This document shows positions 1 through 10,566 of a stretch of DNA of 64,000 bases, one piece after another. Position 1 is the first letter of the stretch. Every line of letters begins with the position of its first letter. Source of the stretch: Earliella scabrosa (lineage: Eukaryota; Basidiomycota; Agaricomycetes; Polyporales; Polyporaceae); assembly GCA_022605405.1 (NCBI GenBank), contig JABYQQ010000035.1, forward strand, positions 62,001 to 126,000, given 5' to 3'. The position numbers and the translations under genes were made by a program. The notes under the pieces are model-generated. The model searched no databases and was not told where the DNA came from. It saw nothing but the letters and a program-made list of their open reading frames with translations.

Positions 1-415
1 CAACAGATACCCGATGTACCAGACGATATCAAAAACCAATACAGGACTGTGTGGGAGATCGACCCGAAGTCGCTCATCGACATGGCCGCGGATCGAGGCC
101 CGTTCATTGATCAGAGTCAATCCACGAGCATACATCTCCGAGAGCCCTCATCCCATACTATAGTGAGCACGTCCGCGTCAGTTTAGAGTGAGCCAACCCA
201 CTAACGCTCCGCAGCTCGATCTCGTCGCGCACGCGTGGTTACGTGGACTCAAGACAGGCAACTACTACCTTCGTACTCAAGCCCCCAGCTTCCCTTTATG
301 TTACGGGTTCTCCTACGACCATGCGGAACTCGCTAGTTCCACAGCAGCAGCCATCACGGAGATCGAGGAGCCCCAGACTGATGGACAGACCACTTGCTCT
401 TCGTGCGCTGCTTGA
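1..415 (+). CDS. Ribonucleotide reductase large subunit (R1), C-terminal part, 5' truncated by window edge
   Basis: Catalyses reduction of ribonucleoside diphosphates to deoxyribonucleotides, in complex with the small R2 subunit in the cytosol. The frame is open from base 1. Exon 1 (1-162) carries the family signature IDMAADRG-FIDQSQS. A 52-nt intron (163-214, GTGAGC donor, CTAAC branch, GCAG acceptor) joins in phase 0 to exon 2 (215-415), which carries GLKTGNYYLRT. Both motifs are hallmarks of class Ia R1. The protein ends in CSSCAA, the flexible C-terminal cysteine pair that R1 enzymes use to re-reduce the active site with thioredoxin or glutaredoxin. The ATP-cone and most of the ten-stranded barrel lie outside the window. 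Identification is confident from these motifs; the upstream structure cannot be seen. Confidence 0.93.
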
Positions 416-659
416 GGTGAGCACTCACCGTTCCTACTCGATCTGCTGCTCATATGCTTCTCTTCGTCATTGAGAGCCAGAGCCCACGTCTATTGTGACA
501 GAATGCCCACGCATCAGCGAGTCGTCTACTGTGATTATGCAATGTGTCTCTGTACTTTGTACTCTGTATTATTAGTGAGCCCGCTGGCTTACATCGCAGC
601 TTCTCTGTCAATCGAATAAATATTGTCATGTCTTGCACTTGTGTGTCCTGACCTCCGCA

Positions 660-1001
660 ATGTCCGAGCAGCGTCGATGCCGGGCCATTAGTGTCCAGGA
701 CCGCCCGGAGGGCCATTGCTATTACATCAGTTACGAACTTTGGCCGTCGTCATGGGATCATGCCGAGTTAGTGGCGCCGCAATTCCGCAAGCTCATACCT
801 GAGGACATGTGGCAGCGATGGGACGAGAGGCGGCGGAGGGAGGAAGAGGAAGAGAGGGCAGCTGAAGCTAGCGAATCTCGGGACGAGAGCGACGGTGATC
901 ATGAGAGCGATGAAGATGGGAGCGACGGTGATGAGACTCAGAGCTGTTATGATACCTCTGAGAGCGACGGTGATGACTCGGACATGTACAGTAGACCCTG
1001 A
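660..1001 (+). CDS. Small acidic protein with a WPSSWD/EEEEERA motif (hypothetical)
   Basis: A 113-residue intronless frame starting at an ATG 245 bases after the RNR stop. Residues about 28-75 read LWPSSWD, then LVAPQFR-LIPEDMW, then a basic-acidic helix ERRRREEEEERAAEAS. The C-terminal third is an acidic repeat rich in SDGD and ESDED. The same 48-residue block, about 70% identical by eye, forms the last exon of a different predicted gene at 37389-37590, so the block is conserved as protein and is probably genuine. I do not recognise a family or function. The low-complexity tail and the absence of introns leave open that this is a decayed fragment of a longer gene. Confidence 0.5.
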   Translation: MSEQRRCRAISVQDRPEGHCYYISYELWPSSWDHAELVAPQFRKLIPEDMWQRWDERRRREEEEERAAEASESRDESDGDHESDEDGSDGDETQSCYDTSESDGDDSDMYSRP

Positions 1002-1242
1002 GTGCATGTTGAATGGACGACCGTGCCACGTCCAATGCGAATATACGCACATCGGGCATGTGATATGAATGTCAGCAGATGAACGATGCGTCTACTGCAG
1101 TGCAGCTGTGTAGTGGTGGCTGTCTTCCAGGTGGAACGCACTCGCGTTACGTGTAACTTGTCGAGTCTATACGAGTCTACTTGAAGAAGCCCCGGGAGGG
1201 ATGAATCGATGACTACCTGCGTCGACATGATACTACAAATCT

Positions 1243-2532
1243 TTATGCGAAGTTGTCTAAATAGTCAGCGCACTTGAACAATCGTTCCACCCAATACAGA
1301 TCGTACTCCTTCGTAATCAACTGGCCTGGACCTGCACTGGCCGGCCAGCCTGAAGCATCGGGAGACAGATCATCCGGATAACACGCTATCCCCTCCGGTC
1401 CCGCCCAGTCAAAGTCAATCACCCTGAGGTGCTCTGCCCTGTAAACCAACACGTTCTGCCACCGTAGGTCGCCGTGCACCATGCCGTGCTTGTGCAGCAA
1501 GGCGATGGCCTGACGAAGCTTGGTTCGCATGGACTGGCCTGAGAGGTCCCACATGAACAGTCCGTTGGGACAGTACTCCGTCACGACCATCAGCATGCGC
1601 GTGTACCCCGCGAATTGATCTGCGTACGGCGAGCCGCAGTAGACCAAGTCCGGCGCGTAGTCGGCATCCGCGAGAAGCCGATGCGCCTCCGCTCCATAAC
1701 GGCGAGCGAACTTGACGACAAACGTACGTTTATCGACCTCCGAATTGCCAAACGCGATGAAGAGGTGGTGGTGGGGTTCGATGGGGCGGAGATAGTCGAA
1801 TCGGACTTGGACGCCTGAAGCGTTCTTGACGGCAGTTGTGGCAGGATGGAGACAATGGTGGAAGTGGGGGTGCGCTTCGGCCAGCGTTATAGTGCGATAC
1901 CATGCACTGAGGTGCGACAAAGCCTTCTGAAGGGCCCAAAGGACACGAATGAGGGGCACGGCGGCGCATAGATGGTCGGTGTCCGAGACAGATGGGTGGC
2001 CCAGTATGGGAATAGGCGCAATAAGCTCCTGATTGACCCACCGAGTCGTAAAGGCGGACCCGTACACGCAGAGCGACAAGTTGGAGAGCGTGACACTGAA
2101 CGCAGGGCAAGAGGTCACCTCGTACACAAATTCTCTCTATTCAACGTCAGCAAGCATGTCATGATAGAGGAAATAAACTTTACTCACATGCTGCTTGTCC
2201 CATACGTTGTCGCACTGACACATCGCAGAGGCGATGTCATCGCGCCCTTGGTCGAAATTCGGCTCAGCACGTTCCGATTTGAAGACCAGAAGCGGGGCGG
2301 AAGCCTCGTAGTCCTCGTTCTCCATTCGACAGAACATGCATATAGTTCCGTTTCCGAGGTCATGTAAGGAAAGGTCCTCTCCCTCAGGCTTGAGTAGCTC
2401 AGAGAGCGCAATCCCAAGCTTCTTCGAGTTCGGCGCATCGGACAGTAGTTCGAGGTATTGTGTTGTAGTCTGCGAGAACTGTAAGACAAACGCCTCGTCC
2501 ATGTCCTCCGAAGTGGTATCGATGAGACTCAT
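1243..2532 (-). CDS. Divergent protein-kinase-like protein (fungal type)
   Basis: Two exons, 2188-2532 and 1243-2136, separated by a 51-nt intron (2137-2187) in phase 0, give a 412-residue protein. The C-terminal half carries a kinase fold: a possible VAIK-like lysine in TFVVKFARRYGAEAH (about residue 257), the catalytic loop HGMVHGDLRWQNVLV (Asp about 338; HGD instead of HRD) and the magnesium-binding VIDFDWAG (DFD rather than DFG, Asp about 358). HGD plus DFD and a short C-lobe are typical of the lineage-expanded, eukaryotic-kinase-like proteins of Agaricomycetes, which resemble small-molecule kinases. The N-terminal 200 residues match nothing I recognise. The start was placed at the ATG at 2532 because the open frame further upstream has no earlier ATG. 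Substrate unknown. Confidence 0.8.
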
Positions 2533-2545
2533 GAAGGAGTAACCC

Positions 2546-2599
2546 ACAATCGAACAAAAAAGTCCCCCGTATATTACACGGGGCGACTTTTTTGTCGTC
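2546..2599 (+). repeat. 54-bp palindromic element, copy A
   Basis: An imperfect stem-loop: an arm of six A plus GTCCCCCGT pairs with ACGGGGCGAC plus six T, around a short loop containing TATTAC. It lies 14 bp upstream of the kinase start codon. The reverse complement occurs at 35694-35747 with about three mismatches over 54 bp, and the match extends past the stem into ACAATC and GTCGTC flanks. It is therefore a dispersed element and not a chance hairpin. Confidence 0.75.
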
Positions 2600-5119
2600 G
2601 TCGGCGCTCGCAGTGCTGTAAGCGAGCATTGCGCGGCGTCTGCTCACCGTGCCGAACCCCCCGCCGTCGCTTAACACGCTGTGCGCATCAAACCTCCGCT
2701 CGGGCGCATCATTCGTCCCGCCCCGCGTTCTAGGCCCTCCCGCCGTCGCTTGCGTTGTTGCTGCGGACCTCGACGCTTCCAGCAAGTCCGCATGCGTCAT
2801 TCTAGGCACGCATGCCCTGCGCTGCCATTTCATATCCGTCCTGCCGGACGGACGATCGTTCACTCTAGCATCTCAACAACAAGCCGATGTTCACTGTAAT
2901 GTACACTACGGTAGCGTACCATAGCGTAAGATCAAGAACTGCAATGTCGTATATTCTATTTTGTTACCATGCTATGATGCAATGCACAAACGTTCCCAAC
3001 TCACCTAAGGTCTACCGGGCGTACCGTTCGTACCCGGGCTAGTTTGTGGACTTGGATACGTCTATCCAGCCCCGGTTCAGTCTCTCGCTCAACGCTCTGC
3101 GCCGTCCGTGATAACTCACCACTTTGGATCCAACATTCTACCCCATCCACCATCACCCAGTCCTCCTCCGTATCCTTCTCGCCGGCTGACGTGTGCGTGG
3201 CGACCACTAGAGCAAGCACGGTGGCTCCCTCGATCAGCCTGCCACCACTGTCCACGGAGAGGCCAACGGCGAAGAGCACTTACCGCTGCTCTTCCCCAAC
3301 GCCACCCACACCCACTCGCCCTCGCCCTCGACGCCCAAGCCGCCACTGGTCCCCGCTGTCCCCGCAAGCCCATTGCCGTCAGCCCGCTCGTAAGCCACCC
3401 CGCGCACCGCACACTCACCTGATGCTGCCGTATAGCCTACCCACACCCAGTCCCCCTCCACCGTCTTGAACATCACGTCCTCGCACTCCGGCCTATTCTT
3501 GTCGTATCCCGTCATCGGTTCGTCGTTCGCCGGGTGCGTGCAGGGCATCAATGAGGGCAGCAGCAAGCAGCAGAGGGCAGGGAGTATGGCAGAGGTCCGA
3601 GAGCTGGCAAGGACCACTAGGAGCTACATTTGCGGTCATTTAGCGCATTTCCACCTGATAAGTCCATAATACTTATCTTATCAGCTATTTGTCATCCAGC
3701 GCCTCCCTGGCCCGCCTCCCGCGTTCCCGCTTGTGCTGTCGCTCACCGTCCCTCGCACGTCCGCGCATGGCCTGGCGCTGTCACTCGCCGTCCCACGCAC
3801 GCCCGTGCACGTCCTGGCGCTGTCGCCCGCCGTCCCGCGCCCATCCCTGCGCTTTCCCGCCCGCTCGTGCACCTCCCTGCCTCCTCGGCCGCGCGCGTCC
3901 TACGTAGCTCGCCGGGCGCCTGTCCGCCTCTTCCCCCGCGCCGCGCTCCGTCGCTCGCGCACGCCCCCGCATGCCCGTGCGCCTTCCCGCCCCCTTGCTC
4001 GGGGCCTACCAGGCTATGCCGTGCCGCATCGCGTGCGCCTCTTCCCCACTTCACGCGCCCGTCATACCCCCATACGCACACCCAAATTCTGAGCCAGTAC
4101 GGGGGCTGCACCGCACGGCCCCCTTCGCCCAACCTCAGCCCAACCGCCCTCGCTCGGTCGCGGCTCCGTAGCCCCCTCCACATCCGCCTCAAGTGCGCGG
4201 ACACGTAGTACGGGTTCCAACCCCTCCCCCCACACTTCGCACAACCCTCGGGCCCGGACCAATCCGCCTCGCTCCCTCAAGAAGTCCACGTCCACGTTGA
4301 AGACGTAGTTCACGGCGCGCCATGGGTGTGGCATGCCAACCGCAGCAGGACCAACCTGCATGCCAATTCCAGGCCCTGCATGTTGGCCCCGTCCCGGCGG
4401 CCTAGGGGCACCGTACCTAGCCGCCGCACGCCGTCCCCCGCTCGCCGTCAGAAGCTGTCGCCCACTTGTGGCTCAGCCCCCAGCCAGCTTCGCCCACCAC
4501 AGGCTCGTATATCACAGCGCGCTCGTCCGCGGTCCAATTCCAGCCGCAGACGAGCGCGCTGTGGTCCGGAGGGAGAAGGGCTGGTTGCTCTCGTCTCTCG
4601 CCTCCTACATCCCGGCCTTCTCAAGTGTCCTTGCCCGGTTTCTCTACGGCACATCCGGGACCGTTGGCTGTCCCCATCTCGCCGATCCGGCGGTCTCTGG
4701 CAAGAACCACAACTTGGCGCTTGAATCACTCACCGCAGATGTCGCGCACGCAGCAAGTGGCCCGCCGCTGTCGTGTTGAACTTAAGGTTATCCGGCACTG
4801 TCCGGACCGATATGTCCCCATATGGACTTGTGGCTATGCGTTCACATGACGCACAGCATGGGCTATGCTTCTTCGTTACTATATATAGATAACTCTGCAT
4901 CTGTACGATAGTTCTTTCTTTCCGGACTTTACCTCTACGTACCAGTGCGTTCTACGATGTTCCGGATAGTTCCAGACCTTATGTCTGACTCAGACTTGGT
5001 GCTCATCCTCGCGTCATACTGACTCATCCTCGCACCATAGCCTCGTATGCCTCTTACTCATCGTCTTGTGGCTAACATGTGACTGCTTTCTACGCTTACT
5101 CAGCTACCTTCCCTACGTC
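2600..5119. other. Gene-poor, C-rich stretch without a supported gene
   Basis: Only short, mutually overlapping frames are found. A minus-strand frame (3234-3617) with possible 63-nt and 45-nt introns and two similar GDWVWVG / GEWVWVA patches might be a small protein, but it lacks an ATG at its hydrophobic start and reaches a stop after the last possible junction. A minus-strand frame at 4062-4361 is open without recognisable homology. Both could be remnants. The part after about 4850 turns AT-richer and leads into the TATA box at 5120. Confidence 0.5.
3733..3850. repeat. GC-rich degenerate tandem repeat
   Basis: A roughly 48-bp unit (CTGTCRCTCGCCGTCCC followed by RCGCACG and a CCTGGCG spacer) is repeated about 2.5 times, with more degenerate CCGTCCCGCGCCC-like copies continuing to about 4000. 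It creates long proline/arginine-rich open frames on both strands that should not be taken as genes. Confidence 0.6.
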
Positions 5120-5127
5120 TATATAAG
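5120..5127 (+). promoter_or_regulatory. TATA box
   Basis: TATATAAG stands about 35 bp upstream of a pyrimidine-rich stretch and of the duplicated exon-like blocks at 5154-5319. Spacing and sequence fit a core promoter reading rightwards, either of a non-coding transcript or of a retroelement-type promoter. Confidence 0.5.
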
Positions 5128-5153
5128 CAGCTCACATTTCGCCTCTGCTCTTC

Positions 5154-5319
5154 AGTCGTTCGCTCACTGACTGAAGAGTAAGTCTCATACATACATATGC
5201 TCTCTACTTACTTACTGACTAAGTACTTGTAGTCTCTCTCTGTTCGACTTACAGGTACTTATCTATGCAATAGAGTCGTTCGCTCACTGACTGAAGATCT
5301 CTCTCTGTTCGACTTACAG
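5154..5319 (+). repeat. Exon-intron-exon unit followed by its own spliced copy
   Basis: Copy 1 has a 24-bp block (5154-5177), a 55-nt segment with every mark of an intron (5178-5232: GTAAGT donor, CTGAC/CTAAG branch candidates, TTGTAG acceptor) and a 22-bp block (5233-5254). After a 19-bp spacer, copy 2 (5274-5319) repeats the two blocks exactly and directly joined, without the 55-nt segment. The junction equals the product expected from splicing. A TATA box lies upstream. The downstream sequence opens a frame at the ATG at 5353, but the minus-strand gene 5429-5962 overlaps it. Confidence 0.8.
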
Positions 5320-5428
5320 TCGGCTCCCAGCCTTCCAGGTCTGAAGTTCATCATGTCGCCTCACGCGGCAAACCACGTTCCATACTCGGTCTGGCAAGAC
5401 TACGGGCTTGCTCAACCGTCAACGTTCC

Positions 5429-5962
5429 CTACCGCCATCCCTCCTACATTCTACCACCCAGAATCAGGTATCAATCCACCGTTGCAGTCTCAGCAGATCA
5501 CTCACCGTATCTTCCACCCCAATCTCCCAGGTCTCCAAGTCCACCAAGTCTGGTATCTCATCGCCGTCAGCCTCTCCCTGACTGTCAACCTCCCACGTCT
5601 GGTCATCTTGCTGGAACGCTCCCACAATTTCTTTGTCCATGCTCGTGTAGGCTTCCCCAGCTGTGAGAGGAACAAGCACCCCATTCAACCCCTGCATGCG
5701 CCTCCCTGGTTCCATGCAGAATGGGCACACTCCCAGGAGAGACTGTTTATACTGTCAGTTTCAAGTACCAGTCCAAGCTGAACACATTACTCACAGCGTC
5801 GTTGGGACTATCCCGTCCCTCCATCTTTGCCATCTCCCCTCCCTCTGTGTTGCTGACGCCCTGCTCTTGAGTCACAACACAGTCAAGATTGCCAGCGACG
5901 TCTACCATGGTGGACACTGGCACGTATCCCAAGAGAACCTGAGGTTTATATAACTCCATCAC
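5429..5962 (-). CDS. Hypothetical protein with a CPFC motif (uncertain)
   Basis: Three exons (5795-5962, 5506-5751, 5429-5443) joined in phase 0 by introns with GTGAGT donors would give 142 residues. The middle exon reads VCPFCMEPGRRMQGLNG, then an acidic stretch rich in D and E ending EIPDLVDLETWEIG. The even acidic composition, the phase agreement of both introns and the in-frame stop right after the last junction argue for a real or recently real gene. The first intron is short (43 nt), and upstream minus-strand sequence also contains donor-like GTGAGT sites, so the gene may extend upstream. No family recognised; it might be a transposon-derived fragment. Confidence 0.35.
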
Positions 5963-6342
5963 TCCAACAGTCTTGTCCTGCCCCTAGGCAGCACGCCCGC
6001 CGTCGGCATGCTGGCAGACAATCACCACCCCACTGTCCTCCATCCGCGTATCCTCACCGCACGGTCGCTGTCTGCCTCGCTTCATCATAGCGCGGTTCAC
6101 GAGACTGCCTCGTTGCCTCCCCATGCATCGCCATAGGGCACCTCGCGGGGTCTATCGGTCCAAGTATCAGACTCACCTGTTAGCCTGTAGACCTGCCCAC
6201 ATGCCCCCCGCCAAGCTCCGCTTCCCTAGTTGACCCAGTACCGCATACAGTCAGACTCAGTGTGCAGCATAGATGTTTGATCAGCCCATTGTTGGCGAGT
6301 ATGTCCTTGTCCAACTTGTTCATGTTCCTCACAGGAAGGGAG

Positions 6343-6433
6343 CTGCTCCGCGGGTACCCTCGCGTTACAGAGCCACGACAGCAGGACACCGTACCGGTTC
6401 CTATGCGTGCTGGCTGGAGGTCGGATGAGGAAC
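6343..6433 (+). repeat. 90-bp repeat, left copy (inverted partner at 25492-25580)
   Basis: The reverse complement of 25492-25580 matches this segment at about nine of ten positions, including a long stretch around ACCGGTTCCTATGCGTGC. The two copies are in opposite orientation and bracket the F-box-like gene 1, the KDZ gene block and the TET/JBP gene. Similarity stops abruptly at both ends. No target-site duplication was seen. Confidence 0.7.
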
Positions 6434-6929
6434 ATTGCCTGCTGGCATGAGGTCGGATGACGAAGAGAGTGGCCGCGCAAAGAGGACGTAAGAACCGGCG
6501 CCATTCACGTGATCGGAGTCCACCCCAGCGCCTCCCACCATTCCCTCTCCCGTCATTGTGTCTGCTATCGACATCATTTTGCGCCTCTATGATTATGCTT
6601 ACTGCTCCGTTATGTACCGGCACTTCAGCGCCGCGTTGGTCTGTACACTAATGTGTATTCACGGTCACCTTTCACTCACTGCTCTCCCAGCAGGCCTCCG
6701 GCCCGGACAAATTCTTGTGTTATATTGACATGTGGGCTGGCGGAGCTGCTGCAACATATCATGTTGATCACCTGGACCTCACGATACGACGATACTGGTG
6801 CCCAGGGCCCCGTCTGATCACTTGGCAGATCACCAGTTCCCGACTTTTAGCCCTGAGTATCTGGGGACGAAACATGCGTCGCTCCTGGTCTCTCCTGCTT
6901 GCTCTTATCCCTCCACACGCCCTACCGTC

Positions 6930-7931
6930 ATGGTCCTCTGGTACGTCCTGGCTCACATCGTGTGCTATTATTCACACTCATGCTTAATCAGTTTTCCTAA
7001 CGAAGTGTTGCTCAACATCCTCCGCTACATGGACATGCCCAGTCTCCTGTCATGGCGGTCGACCTGCTCGCGCCTTCGTCGGCAGTGTGCTCGCGAGCTG
7101 GAGGTATCCCGTGATGCCATCGTGCGCGCGTTCTTCCACGATGTTGATGCATTCTGGGAGTGTCTCACTTTCCATCGGGCATTGATTATTGGAGAGGCGG
7201 CGTTGGCATTCTTACTCAGGGATACCGCGGCTATCGCGTCGGATCTTCACCTGGCGGTTGGGTTGTATGAAGGAGCCGGCTTGCAAGAGCAGATGGAGCG
7301 CGAGTTTGGATGCATTGAAGTCACCACCGCCCCCGTGGGCTCTCTCGCCCTTGGCCAATTCGCCACGCGCCGATTTAGCACGCCCTGCAAAGCGTTCGTG
7401 ACCATAATCACGTCGCCCACCTCCAGCGCCTTGGCCCCCATCACCGACTCTGCAAATACCGCTTTCATGAACTACCTCACAGCACACTCCTTTGCATGTG
7501 CTTATCCTCTCCTCACCTTGCGACGTCAGGCGATTGTCCCTTCCCTCACGACTGCATCCCTCGCTCTCCCCCTGGATGACGACACGTTCCGCTCTATTGC
7601 CTTGCAGGACAAGTGCGGGTTCGTATATGCCACCCACGCCGTACCCCTCGTCCCATCTCAGTTTCTTGTTAACGTCCCTAATCCGGAGGAAACATCCCCT
7701 CACGGGTACCTGGCGGATTACTACGTTTGTCCCCTGCAGGCCCGCTTCTTCGGAGATGCTGGCTCCCTGGTGAATTTCTTTGATGTCTCCGCCCACAAAC
7801 TCACGTGGATGCGAGCACAGTGGGTGGCCCCCTTCACTCCGGTGCTGGTCTGGCGTTTCAAGTTCGCAACACAGTGCCATCGCCTCTGCTCGCATTCCTC
7901 CCTCCACCCAAACCGGGCCTTTACCCCTTGA
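6930..7931 (+). CDS. F-box-like protein 1 (lineage-specific family)
   Basis: Exons 6930-6940 and 6992-7931 with a 51-nt intron (GTACGT donor, TTAATCAG acceptor) give 316 residues. The F-box lies at the extreme N-terminus: FPNEVLLNILRYMDMPSLL-SWRSTCSRLR, the usual Skp1-binding helix set of SCF ubiquitin ligase adaptors. The rest is a conserved module of unknown structure: GEAALAFLL (about residue 70), NYLTAHSFACAYPLLTLR (about 185) and ARFFGDAGS (about 270). The same three landmarks recur in the genes at 25862-26815 and 34134-35122. The start ATG 11 bases before the intron was chosen because it is the only in-frame ATG that keeps the F-box frame across the splice. The substrate of the putative ligase is unknown. 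Confidence 0.8.
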   Translation: MVLWYVLAHIVCYYSHSCLISFPNEVLLNILRYMDMPSLLSWRSTCSRLRRQCARELEVSRDAIVRAFFHDVDAFWECLTFHRALIIGEAALAFLLRDTAAIASDLHLAVGLYEGAGLQEQMEREFGCIEVTTAPVGSLALGQFATRRFSTPCKAFVTIITSPTSSALAPITDSANTAFMNYLTAHSFACAYPLLTLRRQAIVPSLTTASLALPLDDDTFRSIALQDKCGFVYATHAVPLVPSQFLVNVPNPEETSPHGYLADYYVCPLQARFFGDAGSLVNFFDVSAHKLTWMRAQWVAPFTPVLVWRFKFATQCHRLCSHSSLHPNRAFTP

Positions 7932-8323
7932 CCATGAACCCTTCCACTACGGACCCCGCTTCACAGGCTTGAAAACGCTGTACTCATGTGGGTGAGCTAG
8001 CTTTGATTTGATTCTCCTGATTATCTCTCAACGTCCCGGGTCATTCCCGTTGTCTTCATTAGTACCGGCGTTCAGATTAGTGGTTCTGCCTAGTGATGCG
8101 CGCAGGCCTGGCTTGCTACCTGTCTCCTTATATCTCACGCCTCTCCCTATCTCACATATACAGATTATCAATTAAGCGTAATGTCCGTGGGTGATTATCA
8201 GCTTGAGGTATAGTATGAAGTCATCCGACAAAGAAAAGGTCCCCAACACCCGGCCGTCCCCCAACCTCATCCTCTCCCCTCGCGTTCCGCAGCTTCGACA
8301 CTCCTCCCCGTCGCGATCATCAG
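7932..8323. other. Intergenic, no gene seen
   Basis: 392 bp between the convergent 3' ends of F-box-like gene 1 and accessory gene A. Only short frames; nothing conserved recognised. Confidence 0.6.
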
Positions 8324-10260
8324 CTACTGCCCGAACAGCAGATCCACGTCGATCGTCAGTATACCGTTGGCATCTACACTCTCCGCCTGAGCCCAATTCA
8401 GGTCGCGGGCTTCCAGCTTGACCCGCTTCACGTTGTGTCTCCCCAAAGGAAGTCGGCGCGGCCCCTCGGTGTCATCCCCATGTCTCTTACGCTTAGCTCC
8501 AACCACCTCAGCGTCGCCTACAATGACATCCCCTGGCTCCTGCTTGACCGGCTTGGCCAAAGCCTTCACGTCGACGTGGAGGCTGTCTCCGCCATGGTCC
8601 AGGTTCGTCAGTCCGTCGGAGCCAGCTGGAGGCTCTGCGTCCTCGACGAACTCCACGGGTGACTCCCATCCTGACTCCTCCGCCTTCAGCTTGCCCGAAG
8701 CCATTGGCGCCTTCCGGGGTGGGCTGTTCTTCGTACTCCTGCCGGCCGGTTTGGCTCTGGAACGGCCACGTGTGGGCGCCTTGACTTGCTCCAAAGCTTC
8801 GATCTCCACGCCCAGGCCAGGCATGCCCTCCACACCGACCACACGCACCAGTACTGTTGAAACGCCGTGTGCTACCTTGAGGGCCCGAGTCGCGCTTCTG
8901 GTGTTCCAGTCGGTCTCCTTGTTGGCCCACAACTCCACGAGCGTTTCGTCGCCAAGACAGGTGCGGAACCACGGGCTCGTCTTGAAGAAAAGTCGGCGCT
9001 CCTTGTCCAGGGACATCTTGATCACCTGGGGTACTACGTGATCCTGTGCATTGGTCAGTGGGCGTGCTCATCTATTCCTCATGTTCACGCGCTCACCTGC
9101 CACCAGAACACGACCCACGCAGCGTCAGCCTCCCGGGACCGTTGTCGGATCTCTGCCCGCAGAGACTCTGCTTTGGCTAGGCTGTCCTTTCGGAGACCCT
9201 GGGGCACGGCGGCATCCTGCAGGACGTGCAACTCCGTGCCGAACCCTTCGCAATGGGTGAAGCTGGCGTCGCGGGTCAGGATGACCAGTGTGTCCTCAGG
9301 CACGCTCAGAGGAACCACGACTGGTGTCCACTGATGTAGGTCGGCATCCCAGTAGTACACGCCGTAGAGCGCTGTGGCCCCTCGCTCGGCGAAAGGTGCC
9401 ACAGTGGATAGGTCCAGCTTCTTCTCAACGTCGACGGTCACCGTCTCACGCCTTGGACCCCCTCCAGCCTGCACAGTGTACGGGTGCGCATGTTGAGATC
9501 TTCGCATGGACATATCCGGACAAACACACTCACCGCGCTCCAATAGATGATTTGAATGTGCCGCATGCTCACGATCCCCTGTTCCTCAACATCAAAATCT
9601 GCTCCGGCAAATCACATGTGACAACTCACCTGGGCGGAAACCGCACGCCCTGCCTTGCGATGAGCCGCAGCGCGCGTGCGATCCAGAACCGCCAACTCCT
9701 TGTCCTGCTCCTTCAAAGCTCTGGTGACCAGCTTCTTCTCCTCTCGAACTATCCTCTCCGCCTCAGCTTTCGCCTTCTTGTCCGCTTGAGCAGCCTTCTT
9801 GTTGTCGCGCGCAAGTCGTCCGGCCGCTTTCGCGGCTTCCTCGGCTTGTCGCACCCGCTCGGCGGCAGCTTTCTTGGCTTCACGCTCAGCTTGCAGCGAG
9901 GCCGCATCCGCGCTCTGTTGCGTACGGATCTGCTGGAGGAGTTCGTCGCTCGGGCCTGTTTGTGGTGGCACCCAACTGGCGTCACAGTTACGGCACTGTG
10001 GGGATCCATGGTGAGCCTCTATGATATCTCGTCATCACTTGCCCGACCTTGAACTTCCATCGGCCAGACACCGGAGCGGCGTACATCAAGAACGCGAAAA
10101 GAAGGGTGTCCGCCGTGCCACACGTTGGACAAGTGCGCGGGGGGGCCGGTACTCGGTCTACGGCGCCCAGCGAACATAGCTTCCGCACTGCTTCTGAATG
10201 TTCGCTGTGTGGAGCAGGCTTGTAGGGGTGTCCCACCAGCGTAATCCTAGGATCAGGCAT
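8324..10260 (-). CDS. KDZ-block accessory protein A (zinc ribbon, coiled coil)
   Basis: Five exons (10039-10260, 9630-9995, 9534-9578, 9097-9468, 8324-9043), all joined in phase 0 by introns of 43-65 nt, give 574 residues. An N-terminal four-cysteine pattern CPTC-x~27-CRNC (about residues 45-80), split by intron 1, looks like a zinc ribbon. A highly charged A/K/E-rich helix (about 95-185) should form a coiled coil. A mixed alpha/beta region follows (YGVYYWDADLHQWTPV, AAWVVFWWQ, VRVVGVEGMPGLGVEIEALE). The tail is basic, with AKRKRHG and VKRVKLEA as likely nuclear localisation signals, and ends ILTIDVDLLFGQ, which resembles a SUMO-interaction motif. Protein B shares the MPGLG-VEIE-type segment and the KRVKLEA...IDVD-L end, so A and B are diverged paralogues. 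Role inferred only from context: a nuclear helper of the transposon. Confidence 0.75.
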
Positions 10261-10566
10261 GAACGCGCGGCGCTTACTGGAGGAGGACGAGCAGGAGGAG
10301 CGGGAGGGAGAGGTGGGGGTCTGGGGCCACCGCGACCCGGGCTCCGCGACCTTTATAACTGCTTTGAGTGTCCGCCCTCGGCTGCGGTTTCCCGCTCAGC
10401 CACACTGCGACGGCAAGAGCACCCGAGCAGGGCCCGATTGTTTCACTGGGATACAGCTCCAGTTCAGCAGGAGGCTCTCCGCCATTTTGCACCATTTCGT
10501 TACCCGCTCACACTACGCACATCGCGATCCAAAGCACATCCCCCACATTCTCCCCGCGACCATTCG
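10261..10566. other. Intergenic between accessory genes A and B
   Basis: 306 bp; it should hold the promoter of gene A. No TATA box or repeat stands out. Longer plus-strand frames here and further right are shadows of gene B. Confidence 0.5.

Noticed and set aside
3234..3617. Candidate small secreted protein on the minus strand
   Set aside because: The hydrophobic start has no ATG in frame, and the last possible splice runs into a stop; support is too weak to list as a gene.
4774..5319. Possible LTR (TG...CA, TATA box, ends near a candidate gag-like ATG at 5353)
   Set aside because: No second LTR copy in the window, no tRNA-type primer-binding site after 5319, and the frame at 5353 has no gag-like features. 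Kept only as a TATA box and the duplicated exon structure.
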